Shown: piece by piece, positions 25,441 to 34,723 of the stretch
How the letters are laid out: every line of letters starts with the position of its first letter
How positions within the stretch are numbered: position 1 is the first letter of the stretch
NCBI RefSeq assembly: GCF_001704415.2
Contig: NC_030813.1
Coordinates: forward strand, 12,914,001-12,978,000
From: Capra hircus
Lineage: Eukaryota; Chordata; Mammalia; Artiodactyla; Bovidae
Direction of reading: 5' to 3'
DNA length: 64,000 nucleotides
Notes under the pieces: generated by a model
What the model saw: only the letters and a program-made list of their open reading frames with translations
What the model was told of the DNA's origin: nothing
The model's database searches: none
Translations under genes and position numbers: made by a program

Positions 25441-27214
25441 GGATCTTTATGCGTGTGTATGTGTGAATGTGTTCTTTTTAGATGAAATTACTTTTAATAC
25501 TCAAAATTTACTATCTTAACAGTTCATTTAATATATGCCTATTAATGTATGTACAAACATACACACATTTAAAGCTTGCTATCAGTTGCTATCATTTTGA
25601 CTGCAAGTGTGGAAGAGAATTTATTCTTAAAGTAAATATGTTTGAGAAAATGGTGGAGCTTTAAAAATGTTATAGTTATCACAGATGATGATTTTGTCTC
25701 CTCTATCCCCTCAAACACTTTAAGATGGCTTTGGTTGTGTGAATTTAGTATCATCACTCAGAGCTTAAAATCTCCTTGAGATACATCCTCAAACCCTTTA
25801 ATAGTTCTGAGTATATTGTTTCTAATATAGGCCAGGCCCTTCAGAGAGAAATTAAGAGGATTTTGGAATGATATGGTGAATTCAAGCAAAAATTCCCTTT
25901 TTCCTTTTCCCTCTCTCTTGCTCTCTTTCTCTTTTCTAATTGCTTTCTTTTAATGTTGCTCAGTTACCTAACACTATAAAAATGACCTCAAGGGTTGGGG
26001 TATCCAGAATCTTTAAGTACAAAAGCATATCCTACCAATGTTCCTGCCTGCCCTGAATTATCCTTTTACCTTTATCAGACTGCATCATCACCCTCATGCT
26101 ATCATCTAAAAATTGTCATAGGTGAGCATACTTATTCTTATCAAATTACATGGCATTGTACAAATGTGCTAACCCCTTGTTTGCTTACACAGTGATCTTT
26201 TGATATCAGAGGTTTTGAATTTTTTTAATTATGAGACATTTAGTACATCACAGATCTGTCACTTCAAACACCATGTAATTTCTACATTATTAAAATTAAA
26301 AAAAAAATTCACTTCTTCAAGATACTTATTTTTTTTAATCTGCTCATTCCAAACCCTAAACCATCTAGCACTGGAATCCATTTACATTAGAATCACAGAT
26401 CCGGCCCATATTATTGACTCAGGAAATAAAAGATTTTAGGAGACTATTTAAAAGGCATCTCTTTCAGAGGTGGAGCTCAAAGAGCTCTGTGAGGCTGCAA
26501 CAGTTTACCAGGAGTCAGGCCATAAAGAAAGAAGTGCTGGCATTGGGTGGGGCCGAATAGTTTGCATCTTTTCCCACTGTTTCTCACTGGTATCATTTCC
26601 ATGATAATCACAGATGTGGGAATGTACGCCAGGGTAAGAAATCCTACATATTGCTCTGTGTGCCCAATACCCCCTCCCCCATAACACTGTTAGCTGTTTA
26701 CCTTAATCAGTGAAAGAGCTATCACATTAATGTCTGGGAAAACTGCAGAGGAGCTAAGCAAACCAAAGAAATATCATGGTGGGGATCAAATTTCTCCTGT
26801 CACAACAGTCTTTTCTCCTTAGGAAGAATACACCTAGCACAGAGGCAAAAGGCATTCGCTGTCCAGCCATCTCAAGATCACCACGGAGCAAACACATCTG
26901 GCCCCAAATCTTCCTTCTCCTCCACACTGCTTAACCCATTCCTTCCTAAAGAACTCACCCATGCAAAACATAAAATGACTCTCTCTGTACCCAGTTACTG
27001 CCAGAAGCATCTGTGGCATCTGTGTATGCAGAACACACCTTAACTCTGCGCTCCTCACCATGCTCCAGTCAACCTATTCATTATGAACCCCAGTTCTTTT
27101 CCTCTTCTCAAAAAGCAGCAGCTTGCACCTGCCTCTTTAAAATGCAATGCTTGGCACAGTTATAGTCTCTAGTTACTCATAACGCTCCACGGTTTCTACA
27201 GCCTCACTAATATT

Positions 27215-27218
<4 letters not shown>
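25441..27218. other. unique intron flanking ANK2 exon 1
   Basis: No interspersed repeat recognised over about 1.8 kb, which is low for this window. The 26460-27180 part is less AT-rich. No further ANK2 coding exon is visible. Confidence 0.45.

Positions 27219-27249
<31 letters not shown>
27219..27249. repeat. (AC)n microsatellite next to the ANK2 exon 1 donor
   Basis: An uninterrupted AC run of about 31 bases. Read with the gene it is a GT run starting 28 bases into intron 1. Confidence 0.95.
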
Positions 27250-27250
<1 letters not shown>

Positions 27251-27277
27251 CCACACCTCTATACGGCAGCAATTTAC

Positions 27278-27361
27278 CTTTTGGGGTTTTTTTCTTCTCT
27301 GACTACTGCCATTGAACTTCTCTCCACTGTCGCTTTTCTGAGCTGCATCTTCGTTCATCAT
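27278..27361 (-). CDS. ANK2: ankyrin-2 (ankyrin-B) first coding exon, N-terminal 28 codons
   Basis: The minus strand reads MMNEDAAQKSDSGEKFNGSS followed by QRRKKPQK. I recognise this as the N-terminus of canonical ankyrin-2, the adaptor that links membrane ion transporters, channels and cell-adhesion proteins to the spectrin skeleton in heart and neurons. The ankyrin repeats begin only in the next exons, which are not in the window. The exon ends after 28 whole codons (phase 0) at AAAG|GTAAAT, a good donor, so intron 1 runs toward position 1. The start is supported by an in-frame TAA at 27395-27397, 11 codons upstream, and an A at -3. From memory, human ankyrin-2 reads RRKRPKK where this copy reads RRKKPQK, so residues 25 and 27 differ. 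The exact match over 20 residues plus the donor argues for a live exon, not a pseudogene. The 5' UTR lies at higher coordinates and its start is unknown. Confidence 0.93.
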
Positions 27362-27394
27362 TTTGAACAGTTTGGAAAGAAAATAGCTCTGCCA

Positions 27395-27514
27395 TTAAAC
27401 CCTGCCGCCGGCACAGACCACTAGCGAGTATGCACTTACTGGAGGAAAGCAGGCGGAGGACGAGGGGTGGGGAAGGGGCGCGCACTGGGAGGGTGAGGAC
27501 GGTGACGTTGCCAT
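27395..27514 (-). other. upstream ORF (39 codons) in frame with ANK2
   Basis: An ATG with G at -3 and G at +4 lies inside the X-box (A of ATG at 27514). It opens a 39-codon frame ending in TAA at 27397-27395. The next 11 codons are open and lead straight into the ankyrin Met1, so this uORF is in the same frame and one stop codon separates it from an N-terminal extension. Whether it is transcribed depends on the start site. A donor-like CCA|GTAAGT (GTAAGT at 27439-27434) lies inside it. Confidence 0.4.
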
Positions 27515-27520
27515 GGCAGC
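27507..27520 (-). promoter_or_regulatory. RFX-type X-box, near-perfect inverted repeat
   Basis: Plus strand GTTGCCATGGCAGC, and GCTGCCATGGCAAC in the direction of ANK2. The RFX family consensus is an inverted repeat of the GTTGCC/GGYAAC type, and 13 of 14 positions fit it. The adjoining TGACGT overlaps its left half by two bases, so CREB/ATF and RFX sites are fused. It lies 146-159 bp upstream of the ankyrin ATG. Function is inferred. Confidence 0.6.
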
Positions 27521-27609
27521 AGCTGCCACAACTGTTTATCTGACTGCATTGTTAAATCTGATTCAACCAATTACCATCAGGGACCGGTTACAATGAAGAA
27601 AGCCTTCAG

Positions 27610-27634
27610 AAAAAAAAAAAAAAAAAAAAAAAAA
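27610..27634 (+). repeat. poly(A) run
   Basis: A pure A tract of 25 bases upstream of ANK2 exon 1. Nothing before it resembles a SINE or a spliced cDNA, so I do not read it as a retrocopy tail. Confidence 0.9.
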
Positions 27635-27744
27635 CCGCCAGGGACTCGAATGATTGGGGACTCTGCTGGTTGGTTTTTGACACACCCGCAATTCGATCGG
27701 CTTTCCACCCACACGCAAAACCTGCACTTAATTTTCTTCTACAG

Positions 27745-27887
27745 GTACTTCAACACCGAGCAGACACAATGTGTAATGAGAAAACTGTGACATCCTTGAA
27801 TGCGTCTCTGAACCTGAAGAGGTACATTTTAGCTGGTGAAGAGGCTACTCGATGAAAAGGGTTAGCCATTATTATGCTAAAGTAAAG
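27745..27887 (+). other. possible divergent exon opposite ANK2
   Basis: A 143-nt stretch lies between a pyrimidine-rich acceptor (TTTTCTTCTACAG, ending 27744) and a consensus donor (AAAG|GTAAGC, GT at 27888) on the plus strand, head-to-head with ANK2. It contains a short frame from ATG 27769 to TGA 27855 (28 codons, unrecognised). If real, it is probably a noncoding exon of a divergent promoter transcript. The splice motifs are visible; their use is not. Confidence 0.25.
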
Positions 27888-27939
27888 GTAAGCTACATTT
27901 TTAAGATGTTATTCATTTGATTCCAGATGATAATCTTTC

Positions 27940-28135
27940 AAAACTCAGCTCAAAGATGATTTCTGTTACAAAGCCTTGGGAGCAGGCTCCCCAGCAACCA
28001 GGTAGCTCAGACCACTTCCTCTTCCTTGCCTCCTCCTTCCCCTGAACTGTTCTGACATAGCACCTGTAACAGCTTATCCAACTGTTCACCCAGCTGTCTA
28101 TTTTTGACAGGCCAGGAGCTTCTTACAGCCAGAGA
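27940..28135 (+). mobile_element. L2 LINE relic
   Basis: It reads ACTCAGCTCAAAGATGATTT, then a CTTGGGAGCAGGCTCCCCAG block, then the C-rich segment, in L2 order. Strongly diverged. Confidence 0.4.
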
Positions 28136-28598
28136 TATATTGTGTGTGTATGTGTGTAACATAAATATAAGAAAGTCATAGAGCTGAAACATGTTATAGC
28201 TGATCTTAAAAGTCTTCTTAACCTAATTCTCTCTACTAACTGATGAACAAAACATAATTCCTGCTCTCCAGGAGTTTATAAAGTTCCAGAATTCTTCTCG
28301 ATGAGAAAAGAAATCAGCGTTTGTTTTTATAACAACAAAAAAAACAAAACAACTTCACCTCTTGGATTGTGGTGGCCGTATTTGTATATTGAGGTGGTCA
28401 CAATTTGTTGTAAATTGTGGATACAACCAGACCCCAACATGTTTTGTACAAACACACACAAGCACATACTTAACACTCATCTCTATTCCTAGAAAACAAA
28501 CTCAAAGGATAACACAAAGAATACTTACATGTAAAAATGGAGTAAAGGATTAAATCAGTGAGATTTTATATATATACACTTTGAAAACTGAAGGCTCC
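28136..28598. other. unique DNA
   Basis: Nothing recognised. Confidence 0.4.
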
Positions 28599-28612
28599 TA
28601 TATAAATGTGTT

Positions 28613-28876
28613 GGAGAAGGCAATGGCACCCCACTCCAGTACTCTTGCCTGGAGAATCCCATGGACGGAGGAGCCTGGTAGGCTGCAGTCCATGGGGTTG
28701 CTAAGAGTCAGATATGACTGAGCGACTTCACTTTCACGTTTCACTTTCAGGCATTGGAGAAGGAAACGGCAACCCACTCCAGGGTTCTTGCCTGGAGAAT
28801 CCCAGGGATGGGGGAGCCTGGTGGGCTGCCGTCTATGGGGTCGCACAGAGTCGGACACGACTGAGTAACTTCACTT
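28613..28876 (+). mobile_element. Bov-A2 SINE (dimer)
   Basis: Two Bov-A monomers are joined by the CACTTTCACGTTTCACTTTC linker near 28729. Perfect 14-bp flanking repeats TATATAAATGTGTT lie at 28599-28612 and 28877-28890, so this is a fairly young insertion. Confidence 0.92.
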
Positions 28877-28890
28877 TATATAAATGTGTT

Positions 28891-29409
28891 ATTGTAATCC
28901 TATTATTATTACAAATATAGGTCCTTTTCAACTCAGAAAAATCTACCTTAAAAATGTTTCCTACAGGAAAATGGCTACCAAAATTGGGAATCTGTCTTTC
29001 CAGTAAACACAGACAGAAAAACACCTTCTCTCCCACTGCTGTCAGGGTTGCTCACTCCTGAGACCCTGGCCATTTCCTCATCTAGTGGCAGCCCCTCTCA
29101 CTGCCTCTCACTATCACCACCCTCCTTCTACTTGAGCAAACCCGTCCCTCATGATTCCTCAGATCCCACAGACAGGACAGAGGCAACGGAACTCTTTTTT
29201 CCTAAATGAAATCCTACAAGAACTTCTACAAAAGCCTCAAAAGCCTAACCCCCACTGTTGTCAGAGCCCACGCCAAAATCCCTCACAATATCCCCCCATT
29301 CCTCCACTATCTCCTCAGCCAGCTCTTCACTCATTCCCTCACCTGCTCCCATAGTAACTCCTTTTTGACCTTTCTTAGGAGCACCCTCAGCCTGGAAACT
29401 GTATTAATT
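28891..29409. other. unique, C-rich in places
   Basis: No gene. The pyrimidine-rich 29040-29350 stretch may be a very old LINE relic, but I could not place it. Confidence 0.35.
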
Positions 29410-29845
29410 TACTCAATAAATGTTTATTGAATGCCTATCATGTGCTAGGAATTAACCACTAGGGAGACACTGTCCTAACCTCCAGGGATACAATGGTGAA
29501 CAAAACAGGCAATGTTTTTTGCAATCATGGTGCTTATATTCTAACAGGGAAAACAGAGAGTAAACACAAATAACGGTGCTAAGATCTATGGGGGGGGGGA
29601 AGTAGGGTAAAGAACGATGGGGAACAGATGCTATTTTAGATAAGCTGCTGACAGAACAATCTCTAGAAACCTGAATGAGGTTAGGAACCAAGCAAAGCAA
29701 TTATCTGGAGGAAGAATATGTTTCCTTATTGCATTAAGAACGAACTTTAGGCCCCTATTATATGCCATGCAATGTGTTAGGTTCCATGTGGGATTTACAG
29801 ATAGATGCTAATCTTGCCCTCCAGGCAAAGAGAAAAGCAGTTCAA
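29410..29845 (-). mobile_element. L2 LINE 3' relics, antisense (two pieces)
   Basis: One piece at 29410-29600 (AATAAATGTTTATTGAATGC, then GATACAATGGTGAACAAAAC) and a second at 29740-29845 (TTATATGCCATGCAATGTGT, then ACAGATAGATGC) both match the reversed L2 3' end. A G9 run lies at 29591-29599. Confidence 0.55.
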
Positions 29846-30559
29846 AAGCCCTGAAATGGGACTTTCTTGTCAAACACATTAGAAAAACTATGATACTCCA
29901 AAAGGGAAAAAAGGGAAAAAGGAAAACTTTTCCAGAAACTGGATCTATAGGAGAGATATGTTATTAATACCCTTTATTCGCATTTGATGCCAGAATGTGC
30001 TTTTCAATCAATGGGTTTGGTAGCCCAGTTGGGAACCTAATCATTGTTTTTATATCATCTCTGCAATGTAAATCACAAACAGATGTACTTCATATTTCAT
30101 TACTTTATGAATCAGCAACTTGTGATTGTGTTTGAACCCACCTCTTGTAATACTGCCTTCTCTCTCAATATCCAAATACATAGTACCCAACTTAGACACA
30201 CACCCACGGGCCTCCAATTTGGACACTGTGTGCTGCTTCTGAAATGCTAAGCCTTTCCATAATACACTGTCTTTACAGAGTGAAAGTAAAGTACACATAC
30301 TAGGCCAGCACATCACAGAGGTAAGCACCCATATTCAAAGTGTTAAAGAAACATCTCAGCAAGCAGATAAACAGGTGCTAGTAGCATTACATGCATTACA
30401 ATATTGGAAGGTGAATTTTATACACATAGAGGTTATCAACAATGTGTTATAGTATTGTGAGTGTGTGGATTTCTCTTTTGAAGCTTTCAATCAATTTCTC
30501 TGTGCCTCTCTAGTGGACACTCTTCCCTTTCCAATCTTATAGTGCAATTTTTGTGGGCA
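29846..30559. other. unique DNA
   Basis: Nothing recognised. Confidence 0.4.
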
Positions 30560-30680
30560 TCTGTCCAGCTGGACATGAAGCTTCTTGAAGGCAAGACTAC
30601 TGTCTTTGCATTCCACGTGGAACCTAAGACATTGGATGGTATATAATAGGGGCCCATGGCTGATTTTTAAATGCAATAAG
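30560..30680 (+). mobile_element. L2 LINE 3' relic
   Basis: It carries GAAGCTTCTTGAAGGCAAGA, then the GCATTCCACGTGGAACCTAA region, in L2 3' order. Confidence 0.45.
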
Positions 30681-30856
30681 GAAACATTTTAAATATTTAC
30701 CATGAATTTATACTTATGGCTAAACTTCCAGTGGGTAAATTCTTCATATTTTGTGTACTTTCTGACATCTAGGAGCTAAGCATAATTTCAAATAAGATTT
30801 TTAAAGATATTTGAGAAACTAGAGTTGCAGCACGTAAAATAGCAGTGATGATAGTA

Positions 30857-31202
30857 TCTTGAGAGCCCCTTGGACTGCAAGGAGGTCCAACCCGTCCATC
30901 CTGAAGGAGATCAGCCCTGGGTGTTCACTGGAAGGACTGATGCTAACGCTGAAACTCCAATACTTTGGCCACCTCACACGAAGAGTTGACTCATTGGAAA
31001 AGACCCTGATGCTGGGAGGGGTTGGGGGCAGGAGGAAAAGGGGACGACCGAGGATGAGATGGCTGGATGGCATCACCAACTCGATGGACATGAGTTTAAG
31101 TGAACTCCAGGAGTTGGTGATGGACAGGGAGGCCTGGCGTGCTGCGATTCATGGGGTCGCAAAGAGTCGGACACAACTGATCTGAACTGAACTGAACTGA
31201 AC
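30857..31202 (+). mobile_element. BovB 3' end, sense
   Basis: The frame from 30859 keeps a 108-codon BovB C-terminal stretch (MRAPWTARRSNPS start, MRWLDGITNSMDMS inside). It ends with ACTGA repeats. Flanking TGATAGTA copies lie at 30849-30856 and 31203-31210. Confidence 0.92.
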
Positions 31203-31309
31203 TGATAGTACCTTACATTTTAAAGCATTTTACAATTTATATACTTTGTAGCTCCAAAATGGAAGATCCATAAAGACTGAGTTCTTTGCTCACTGAACTA
31301 TCCTGAGGT

Positions 31310-31500
31310 CTTATAATAATACTGGCAGATGACATAATTATTTAGCGACTTTATGGGGCTCTCACAACCATACAGGGAAAAAGATTAACATCAATACAGT
31401 GCAGGTGAAAAAACTGAGGTAAAAAGCAGTTTGGGTGACTTTCCCCAGATAACAAGGTTAATAAGAGACAGAGCTCAACGTCTCCTAATTCTAATGTCAC
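31310..31500 (+). mobile_element. MIR SINE
   Basis: Matches include GGTGAAAAAACTGAGGTAAA and CCCCAGATAACAAGGTTAAT, then AGAGCTCAACGTCTCCTAAT. Confidence 0.55.
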
Positions 31501-32003
31501 TATTCTTTTATTAAATCATGGCTTGCTTCAACGAAGAGCAGCTACTTAATAAAGTACAAAAGATGGAAAATGCCAAGTGCAGAAACCATAGTCAGATGAC
31601 AGTGATCCAAGTAGAGAAAGGAAATCTTTATTAGTTTTATTTTAGGCATATTTTATAAGCATGGAGTTTTGGAGGTAATTATATTAATTTTAATATGCCT
31701 AGTATGTTTTATTAAACCATTTGAATTAACAACATTACAGAATCTGACATATATACACACTCATACTGATACATTATAGCATTATTTGAGTGGGGAGAAT
31801 TTCCCTTTTGTCAGTTAAAGTCGCCTGGTGTTAAAAATATTTTTTTTCACAGAAACAGTGCTATCAATGAAGGCTTAGTTCTCCAAAATTCTCAAAAATC
31901 TTTCCTACTCACTATTACTTGTAGTAGAGAATCTTAACAACTAGTCAGAGATTGGACAGTCGTTCATCAGAAAATCTCTTTTCCTCCTGGCCAACTAGAC
32001 CAC
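31501..32003. other. unique DNA
   Basis: Nothing recognised. Confidence 0.4.
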
Positions 32004-32477
32004 TGTCCTGGGTTGAACTGTCTCCTCTTCCAAAAAAAAAAAAAAAAAGGATTTAAGCCCTACCCTCCAGCACCTGTGAATGTGACCTTCCTTGGGAATA
32101 GAGCCTTTTGTGAATAGAATCATATAAAGATGAGGTCATGATGGATTAGAGTTAGACTTAATCCAATGACTGGTATCCTTATAAAAGGGGAGAAATCTGG
32201 GCACAGAGACACATAGCAGGAAGACAGCCATGTGAAGACTGAGGCAGAAATAGGAGTAATACGGCTGCAAGCCAAGAAAGACCAATTGCCAGCAGCCACC
32301 AGAAACTAGGACGAGGTAAGGGAGGATCTTTCTCTAGAGCTTTCGGAAGGAGCGAGGCTCTGACAGCACCTTGATTTCAGACTTCTATCCTCCATAACTG
32401 TGAGAGAATAAAGCTTTGTTATCTTAAATTGCTCAGTTTGTGGTCCTTTGTTATGGCAATCCTAGGAAACTAATACA
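32004..32477 (+). mobile_element. ancient LTR (ERVL-MaLR-like)
   Basis: It starts TG and ends CA. Inside are GAATGTGACCTTCCTTGGGA, TAATCCAATGACTGGTATCC, and GTGAGAGAATAAAGCTTTGT with an AATAAA signal near the 3' end. No internal retroviral genes are attached. The exact subfamily name is uncertain. Confidence 0.6.
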
Positions 32478-32659
32478 ACCACATTTACCAGCCACCCTGG
32501 CAAATGCACCCAGGCATATGACTTGTTCTAGCATTATGGAACACAAGTCCATGTGCCCACTGCACAGTGAGGTCAAATACTAACACTAAAACATCAGAGT
32601 TACAGCGGGGAAAGGTTTACTGCAGGGCCATGCAAGGAAACAAGTGGATCACGCCTTCA

Positions 32660-32870
32660 GTTGAGTTCAGTTCAGTTGCTCAGTCCTGTCCAACTCTTTG
32701 CAACCCCATGAACCGTGGCACGCCAGGCCTCCCTGTCCATCAGCAACTCCCAGAGTCCACCCAAACCCATGTCCATTGAGTCGGTGATGCCATCCAACCA
32801 TCTTATCCTCTGTCGTCCCTAGCTCCTCCTGCCCCCAATCTTTCCCAGTCTCAGGGTCTTTTCCAATGAG
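32660..32870 (-). mobile_element. Bov-A/BovB 3' fragment, antisense, nested in LTR
   Basis: It begins with TTCAGTTCAG repeats at the left and is cut off within the BovB end. Flanking 11-bp copies TCACGCCTTCA / TCATGCCTTCA lie at 32649-32659 and 32871-32881 (one mismatch). Confidence 0.88.
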
Positions 32871-33600
32871 TCATGCCTTCAAAACCCCAAACTACCCAAA
32901 AGCTTTCAGCAAAGCCCTTTTATAGGAAAGGTGAGGGAAGGCTGTGGTTAGTTGTTGTAAACTTTTTGGTGTCAGATCCTTTGTTTTTGAGGTCAGGTCA
33001 CAGCCAGGTCATGATGCTCTGTTCACCTCCACCAAAACAAATGTTATGCTCTGTACTGAGCAGAAAGGGCAAGGTCCTGAGGCTCAACTTTTACCCTCTG
33101 AGGTCCAGTCTTTGTTTAAGATGAGGGGAGTCCCTGTACAGACCAGTTACCCTGTCTGAAAGCATTCATTCAGCACCCAGTCTGGGTCCTCCTGCCAGTG
33201 CCCAGGCATGACTAAAGAGGCAGATCTCAACTGGTGGCACCCTCAGGATCCCAGACCCTTCCCAGTTGTCATCACTGAGGGAGCAAGGTGCCCAGAACTC
33301 AGCTGGCCCTCAGGCTTTTCATTTCAACTGGAGAGAATCATTTGTATAGGAATACCTATTATAACAAATACCAATCAGGTTCATTCCCAGCTCACAACTG
33401 CCATTCTTTGAGAATAGCCCCAACCGTAGAGGTGGCCCTGAAGTAACGCTATGCAACACCCTTGCAGTTGAGACAAGGACCACTTGTTGTATGGTCGCCC
33501 CAGTCAGGCCTGTAGTGACCACTTCATCCTAGGCCTTACTGTTTCAACCGGTCTACCTGTCCATAGGCTGATTACTGCCCCATGGAGGTATCCAAGTGTG

Positions 33601-33818
33601 ATCTTGCCTCTGTGTTTAGTCACTCAGTCGTGTCCGACTCTCAGCAACCCCATGGACTGTAGCCCGCCAGGCTCCTCCGTCCATGGGATTTTCCAGGCAA
33701 GAATACTGGAGTGGGTTGCCATTTCCTTCTCCAGGGGATCTTCCCAACTCAGTGATCAAACCTGCCTCTCCTGCATTGGCAGGTGGATTCTTTACCACTG
33801 AGCCACCTGGGAAGCTCC
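33601..33818 (-). mobile_element. Bov-tA SINE, antisense, nested in LTR
   Basis: A complete reversed copy with perfect 11-bp flanking repeats ATCCAAGTGTG at 33590-33600 and 33819-33829. Confidence 0.92.
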
Positions 33819-33868
33819 ATCCAAGTGTGCTACCTGACCCTTTTAGCTTAGGAAGAATATATACTCAG

Positions 33869-34078
33869 GCTTCCCTGATGGCTCAGACGGTAAAGAATCT
33901 GCCTGCAAAGCAGGAGACCCGGATTCGATCCCTGTTTCTGGAAGACCCCCTGGAGGAGGGCATGGCAAAAACTCCAGTATTCTTGCCTAGAGAATCCCAT
34001 GGACAGAGGAGCCTGGCGGGCTACAGTCCATGGGGTCGCAAAGAGTCATACATGACTGAGCAACCCAACACCACCAAC
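33869..34078 (+). mobile_element. Bov-tA SINE
   Basis: tRNA-like head (GGCTTCCCTGATGGCTCAGA), B-box-like GATTCGATCCC, BovB-derived body and tail. Confidence 0.9.
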
Positions 34079-34723
34079 AAAAATTAAAGTTCTGGGAGGA
34101 AGTGAGAAGAGGGCAACGGGGAGACATCCTGTCTAAAACACAGGAAGAAAGAGACCTCCTCTTCAGTGAACATTTATATTTAGGAAAGCCCTCAAAGAAA
34201 AATTTTGGAAATCCATTTCATTTAACAAAGAAAGAACAAGACTCAGGAAGATTAGAAGTTGTTCCCAAGCTTTTATGACTAGTTAGTAGCTGAAGGAAGA
34301 CCAGGATCCTGGACTCACGCCACCTCACTGAGCAGCCTTTATACCATGGTAATCTTCACATGGGTGCACTTAGAAAGCTGATGTCAAATCTTAGCTATTT
34401 TTATTATTTACAGAAGATGTAACAGAAATTAGAGAGAAATTAGTTCACTGAACAACCACGACTCTCAGGGAATGATTGGAAAGAAAGACCCTTGTTTCTC
34501 ATGTAAAATGGTATGTGTTCAGCCTGGATTGAAGCAGGTTTATTAAATGTTTCATTGAGATGCATCTTGAAGCATCAGCAACAACTGATTAGGGACCTAC
34601 TTCTTTCCCTTTAGGGTTTACCAAAGAGGTATTTGATTGCTAAATTTACCATGTCCAGCATAAAAAGGAGCTTTAGGAACCCCCGGCAAACAATTCGAGT
34701 ACCTTACTTCACCTGCAAAGTGA
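34079..34723. other. unique, possible MIR trace
   Basis: The 34225-34320 stretch resembles the MIR 3' core weakly (TTAGTAGCTGAAGGAAGACC). Otherwise nothing. Confidence 0.3.

Larger units (their letters stand above)
27362..27600 (-). promoter_or_regulatory. ANK2: candidate ANK2 promoter / 5' UTR, CpG-rich
   Basis: Immediately upstream of the ankyrin start, base composition changes from AT-rich to GC-rich, with CpGs clustered at about 27404-27510. No TATA box is obvious, which suits a CpG-type promoter. Recognisable sites are a CRE-like TGACGT (27503-27508), an RFX-type X-box (27507-27520), an E-box CAGCTG (27520-27525) and a CCAAT box (27567-27571, ATTGG in the gene's orientation). Transcription start sites cannot be read from sequence alone. 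The promoter role is inferred from position and composition. Confidence 0.6.
32478..33868 (-). mobile_element. solo LTR of an endogenous retrovirus, antisense, split by SINEs
   Basis: On the minus strand the order is a long U3-like segment (about 33868-32925), a TATAAAAG box (32924-32917), then an R-like segment with a decayed polyadenylation signal AGTAAA (32621-32616), then a U5-like end near 32490. That is the layout of a retroviral LTR. Neither gag, pol nor env sequence flanks it. Bov-A (32660-32870) and Bov-tA (33601-33818) copies have inserted into it. Family and exact ends are not determined. Confidence 0.5.

Noticed and set aside
27303..27485. A 60-codon minus-strand frame overlapping the ANK2 start
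   Set aside because: It begins at GTG, is out of frame with the ankyrin exon, and the in-frame TAA at 27395-27397 supports the Met-Met start instead.
27610..27634. Poly(A) tail of a processed pseudogene
   Set aside because: Sequence to its left is the ANK2 promoter patch, with no cDNA-like body and no target-site duplication.
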